Below, piece by piece: positions 60,201-64,000 of a stretch of DNA of 64,000 nucleotides. Origin of the DNA: Promerops cafer (lineage: Eukaryota; Chordata; Aves; Passeriformes; Nectariniidae); the NCBI GenBank assembly GCA_013398275.1, contig VZSE01009986.1, positions 703,043 through 767,042 of the forward strand, written 5' to 3'. How positions within the stretch are numbered: the stretch's first letter is position 1; each line of letters starts with the position of its first letter. A model generated the notes under the pieces. It saw only the letters and a program-made list of their open reading frames with translations. It did no database searches and was not told the origin of the DNA. Made by a program: the position numbers and the translations under genes.

Positions 60201-62975
60201 TTGTGTTGTCTGTAGTTGAGCTGTATGATGGACCAAACCAGAGAAGGTACAAAAAGGTGTGTCTGTTGTGAAAGAACTTCGGGAAAGGCAAGAAATAGCA
60301 AAGGGCTTTGATGTTTAGCTTTATTTACAAAAAGCATTTTGCCTATGTTCTTCTCATGAAGCAGAAAGCCATGCATGAGCCTTGGCAGTGACTCAGCCTG
60401 GCTATGCCAGCAGTGCCTGGGGATTCTGTGGAAATGGGAATTTCTTTGCAGATGGAGTGTGCTGCAGCTCCTTCCCAACGTGCACAGGGCTCGGGCTCCT
60501 TTTTTGTTCCAAACTGTGCTCCTGGCCTCTGGAAAGTGCAGGCAGGGGCCGGTTACTCATTAAGCCTACAAAGGCTCATATCTCCTGCCTAGTAAAGCTC
60601 TTTTGCAAATAGTTTCCTGGGCTTCCACTCTAATTGCCACAGAGATTCCAGGCAGATTCCGTCATCCTTGTTTTCTGCCTGACTGGGAATCTGAGAATAA
60701 AAGGGTTGATGGCAGAATAATGGGATTGCTGGACAGTGCAGGGCTCAGCAGCTCTCCCCAGCATCACATGAGAGGGGAAGGGAGGGGTGGGCCATGGAGA
60801 TGATGCTGGGAAGAGAAAGGGCTGCCTAAATCTCTGAGCACCCTCCCTCCCCCAGCAACACGGCCTCTTAAAAGAAGACTTAGAAACACTACAGGCTTTG
60901 GTGGGAGGAATTTGGGGGAGGTCAGGGCAGGGGCAGGCTTTTGTAAACCTAAGTCTCCCATAAATGCCTTTCAGGCCCCGAAGTCGGTGCCTCCACCTTC
61001 AGGTACAGAGACTGAGGAGCTGATGGGGCAGAGTTGATAGAGCACCACTGACACAGATTAACTACCAGGGGTGGATAAGGTGAACCAGAGCAAGGCAAAC
61101 GTGACCAAAACTGGGCCAGGATAATGCTGGCACCAGTGAGAGGACGTGGAGGTCAGCTGGGGAGCGATGCCGAGGTGTGTGATCCTGGCAAGTCCTTAGC
61201 GTGGAGCATGGCAGGGTAAAGCCACATTCCTCATGGAGCAGGGGGCACTGAGGGAGCTGCAGGGATTTGGGATCCTGTCCTCTCTCCACCTGCAGCTTTG
61301 TGGGGTTTACAGAGACTGAGGCCTCTCACTACCTGGGCCACGGCTACATAGAGAGGGCAGCAGGAAGGGTGAAGAGCTGCTTGCCCAAAGGCTTTGAGTG
61401 ATGGCTTGACTTCCAACACCAGGGAAGCCTGGATTGTCTCACCAGTAGCAATTTCTCAGATACCGTTTGCTCCTTCATGAGCTTTATCTCTGCTTTGAGA
61501 CCATTTTTCATAGACATTTTCCAAACATCTGCTATATAGTTCTTTGCAGAGTTACTTCCAAGTTTGGATGTTTCATAACACTTATGCAGGAATCAGGCTG
61601 GGATATATCTCTACCACACAGCTTCTCTCTTACTTATCTTGGAATTGAGCAGAATGAAAAGCTCTGATCTCAGAAGGCCACAGTGGGATGAGGTGCTAAG
61701 GACTGCTGCCTTTGTGGAAGGCAAAGTTCTCTGTTCCCACTGCCTTTGTCCCTTTATTTAATTTTTGATTGGTTTATGTCTTTTGCAAAGTGCTTAATTG
61801 TGGCATTGAATCCAGGACATATATCCTAATTCTAACATAAAGGCCATTATCTCCTGTCCCCTGGGCTGTCCTGCCCTTTGGCCAATCTGCCCCTTGTTTT
61901 ACAAAGTAAAGTTAAAATTTCTTTTGGAAAAGAAATGAGGATTCCTCCTATTATTCCATTCTGCTTCATTTGAAATATCTATATTGAACACTTTTTTTTT
62001 TTCTTTTTTAGTATTGTGTATCCTACATAATCTCATTTATATGAACTAAATTTGCAGTTCAGTGGGCATGTCCCATCACATTTCCGGATGGTGGAGTTGC
62101 TTAATGGGGAAAGAGCTTTTTAAACTGCCTTTGTGGGGACAGCAGGGCATTGTGGCTCAGTGTGAATTAACTGATCACATTCAAATCCTCCCAGATTTAG
62201 GGGAATCTGGCCTCAACTTTAGTTCCTGGTTATCTGGTTGTTAGACTGGTGTTTTGGCTCAGCAGGTAATAATCCAAAATGCCATCAGCACGGTGATCTC
62301 AGCAGTCTCTGCTCTTCCTTGCTAAAAATGTCCTGCTGTTTAAATTTACACGTCTAACATGAGGAGGGGGTGAGGGTCAGTGGTTATCAATCTGAGCTGC
62401 CTGATGTAATCAGAGACTCTGTGAAATGTGCCCATTTGGAGTTTGCCTTGGGTTATTTATGGGAGCATCTTCAAATCACTTCTGGATTAGCTGAGAAAAA
62501 AAATGTATCCCCAGAAGGAGCAGCTGGGATATACAGAGCTGCAGCCAATACCTGAACTCATCCTGCCTCTCTGGATTTCCAGGCACAAATGCTGTGCCCT
62601 GCCAGTGAAAGGGGTCATGGAATTTTACACTAAGTTAATCTTGTGAATGGATTTAAGGTGATATGTGTCACTGCTCTCAAAGTGACTCATGGATGATTAG
62701 ACACAAGTAAAATAGTTGGTTTGTGAGTATCTCCTAAAAAAATCAGGTAACTGGTTACCCAAATTGGCAAGAGATTCCTGATTGCCACCAAATGAAGGGC
62801 TGTTGTCTTCTTTATAGTAAATGTTTGATTCTCCAGTGTCATCCTCACCTCCTGGCTAGTGCAGCCCTTTGGAGTGTGGAATTTAGTTGGGCAGTTAGCT
62901 GTGTGTGGGGATTGGCAGAACTTTTTTCTTTAGAGCTACAAATGCTGACTAACAAAAAGTCTCTTTTCTCATCAG

Positions 62976-63674
62976 GAACTTCATACTCTGAAAATGACAG
63001 TGGCTGTTCCTCGTCCCCGTGTGAGAATGGGGGCAGCTGTAAGGATTTGGAAGTGGGTTACCAGTGCACCTGCCCTGTGGAGCCCGTAGCCTACGTGGGC
63101 ATAAATTGTGAACTCCTCTATGATGCTTGCATTGAACATGACTGTCCTGCCCACATGACTTGCACCCGGACTCCAGGACTCCTGGAATATGAATGTGTGT
63201 GTCCACCTGGCCCTGCAGGTGCCGACTGTGACAGTGTTGATGAGTGTGAGAGCAGCCCTTGCACAGACCCTCGATTTGAATGTGTAGATAGCCCAACTGG
63301 ATACACCTGTAGATGCCAGCTGGGCCCCGGTAGAGAAGGCTGCCAGGCAGAAAGCTCCGTGTGCTCCAGCCACCCCTGCCTGAACAACGGCACGTGTGTG
63401 GAGGCTCCGGGTGGGTACCGCTGCCTCTGCCGGCCCGGCTTCAGCGGGGCCACGTGCGGGGACGACATCGACGAGTGCGCCTCGGGGCCGTGCAGGAACG
63501 GGGCCATCTGCAGGGACAGGGCGGGCGAGTACAGCTGCTTCTGTGTGCCCGGCTTCCAGGGCTCCAACTGCGAGATCGACATCGACGAGTGCGCGTCCCG
63601 GCCCTGCCGCAACCACGGCACCTGCCTCAACCACATGGACCACTACGAGTGCCACTGCGCGCCCGGATACGCAG
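62976..63674 (+). CDS. CRB2: CRB2 exon 2, six N-terminal EGF repeats (residues 25-257)
   Basis: The acceptor CTCATCAG|GAACTTC and donor GCAG|GTACGG bound a 699-nt exon in phase 1 at both ends. It encodes six EGF repeats: C35-C69, C76-C109, C115-C147, C154-C185, C192-C223, and C230 onward (its sixth Cys is in the next exon). Repeats 3, 5 and 6 begin V/I-D-E-C, typical of calcium-binding EGFs. O-glucose consensus C-x-S-x-P-C is present in repeats 1, 3, 4, 5 and 6; O-fucose consensus (S/T before Cys 3) in 1, 2, 4 and 6; the Asp/Asn-hydroxylation pattern in 1, 3, 5 and 6. The ending D-I-D-E-C-A-S-R-P-C ... Y-E-C-H-C-A-P-G-Y-A-G closely resembles human CRB2. Crumbs proteins are apical transmembrane polarity determinants that bind PALS1 through a short cytoplasmic tail. 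The alternative, CRB1, is less likely because STRBP is the neighbour. Codon use changes sharply near residue 151. Confidence 0.92.
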
Positions 63675-63780
63675 GTACGGCCGGCCCGCTCTGCCGGCTC
63701 GGCGGTCCGGGGGGCAGGAGCTGCCTCACGCCTCGCTGCGGCTCTGCATTCCCGCGGGGTCTGGCGGTGGGTGTGAGTAA
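63400..63780. promoter_or_regulatory. Intragenic CpG-rich segment across CRB2 exon 2 and intron 2
   Basis: CpG and G+C content rise steeply from about 63390, cover the last three EGF repeats, continue about 100 bp into intron 2 and then fall off after about 63780. It could be an intragenic CpG island or simply a patch driven by GC-biased gene conversion. No start codon or TSS signal is evident. Confidence 0.5.
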
Positions 63781-64000
63781 TGCCGTAGGGCTGCTTGCAG
63801 AGGCTTCCAGGCAGTGCTTGAGGCTTTGAATTCCATGCATGGTGTAGGTGCTGAGACACAGGGATCCAGGGGTGTTCTGTCTGAGACTGGAGTACTAGGC
63901 ACAAGGTAGCTGTGATTGGTTCTCAGCATGAAATTAAGGGAGATTACATAAAAAGATATTTATCATCAGGAAATGGGTACTTAGTGTTTCCAGGTATAAC
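63675..64000 (+). other. CRB2: CRB2 intron 2 (partial, runs off right edge)
   Basis: This begins at donor GTACGG. The first 100 bp is G+C-rich and the rest ordinary. No further EGF exon is reached before the window ends, so the sixth EGF repeat is incomplete here. Confidence 0.85.

Larger units (their letters stand above)
53820..62975 (+). other. CRB2: CRB2 intron 1 (9.2 kb)
   Basis: This lies between donor GTAAGT at 53820 and acceptor TTTTCTCATCAG ending at 62975. It contains a 16-bp-period tandem duplication (54056-54086), a long pyrimidine tract ending in CAG (55018-55061), a perfect GATA palindrome (57233-57248) and another T-rich acceptor-like tract (61991-62011). The ORFs within it (for example 59183-59644) show no recognisable protein. 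Because it is the first intron it is a likely place for enhancers. Confidence 0.8.

Noticed and set aside
62792..62975. Reading the EGF ORF from the upstream ATG at 62792
   Set aside because: This part lacks EGF character, and a strong acceptor (TTTTCTCATCAG) lies at 62975 with the phase required by the signal-peptide exon; it is intron.
62976..63674. Assignment as CRB1, NOTCH, or another multi-EGF protein
   Set aside because: The ASRPC repeat with Y-E-C-H-C-A-P-G-Y-A-G matches CRB2 best, the signal-peptide/EGF exon phase fits, and STRBP is the known neighbour of CRB2, not of CRB1 or NOTCH genes.
62981..63904. Long minus-strand ORF (307 codons) opposite the EGF exon
   Set aside because: It is a shadow of the CRB2 coding exon, created by its high GC and regular cysteine pattern; it has no plausible protein motif of its own.
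1..64000. CRISPR arrays, prokaryotic operons, riboswitches, tRNA or rRNA genes, endogenous retroviruses
   Set aside because: No regular repeat-spacer pattern, no cloverleaf or rRNA segments noticed, and no LTR pairs or retroviral reading frames recognised; the gene structure is eukaryotic.

Overview
The window looks like nuclear DNA of a vertebrate, most likely a bird and quite possibly a songbird. The genes have short exons and long introns, with CpG-island promoters. Interspersed repeats are very sparse: I saw one short CR1-like scrap and no SINE arrays or long LTR/ERV bodies. The two protein genes I can identify are STRBP and CRB2, placed head to head, which from memory is also their order on human 9q33. 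There is no bacterial-style gene organisation, so nearly all open frames across the window are chance ORFs.

Region by region: (1) 1-8795 is the 5' part of STRBP on the minus strand. Three coding exons (4051-4195, 5937-6102, 6249-6466) and a mostly untranslated exon (8620-8795), whose last three bases are the ATG, join with matching phases into residues 1-177 of a DZF-domain RNA-binding protein. The gene continues off the left edge. (2) 8796 to about 30185 is the presumed long first intron of STRBP. It holds simple repeats, a CR1-like fragment and a few hairpins, but no exon I can support. (3) About 30030-31130 is a CpG island interrupted by a 729-N gap (30204-30932). It is the presumed STRBP promoter and first exon. 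(4) About 31130-53400 is intergenic DNA with no recognised gene. It contains a diverged 62-bp direct repeat, a GATA-bearing palindrome and some small CpG clusters. (5) 53400-53819 is a second CpG island with the CRB2 signal-peptide exon. (6) 53820-62975 is CRB2 intron 1. (7) 62976-63674 is a 699-nt CRB2 exon encoding six EGF repeats, the last one cut by the next intron. CRB2 continues off the right edge.

The two genes are not known to share a pathway. STRBP is a double-stranded-RNA-binding protein best known from spermatids. CRB2 is an apical polarity membrane protein of epithelia, retina and podocytes. I found no evidence of a wholly new biological system. The observations most worth checking are an abrupt jump in third-codon-position GC inside the single CRB2 EGF exon (about 48% to about 94% by hand count), an apparently larger N-terminal EGF set than human CRB2, the STRBP start codon lying flush against a splice donor just after an in-frame uORF, and several GATA-rich palindromes in non-coding DNA.
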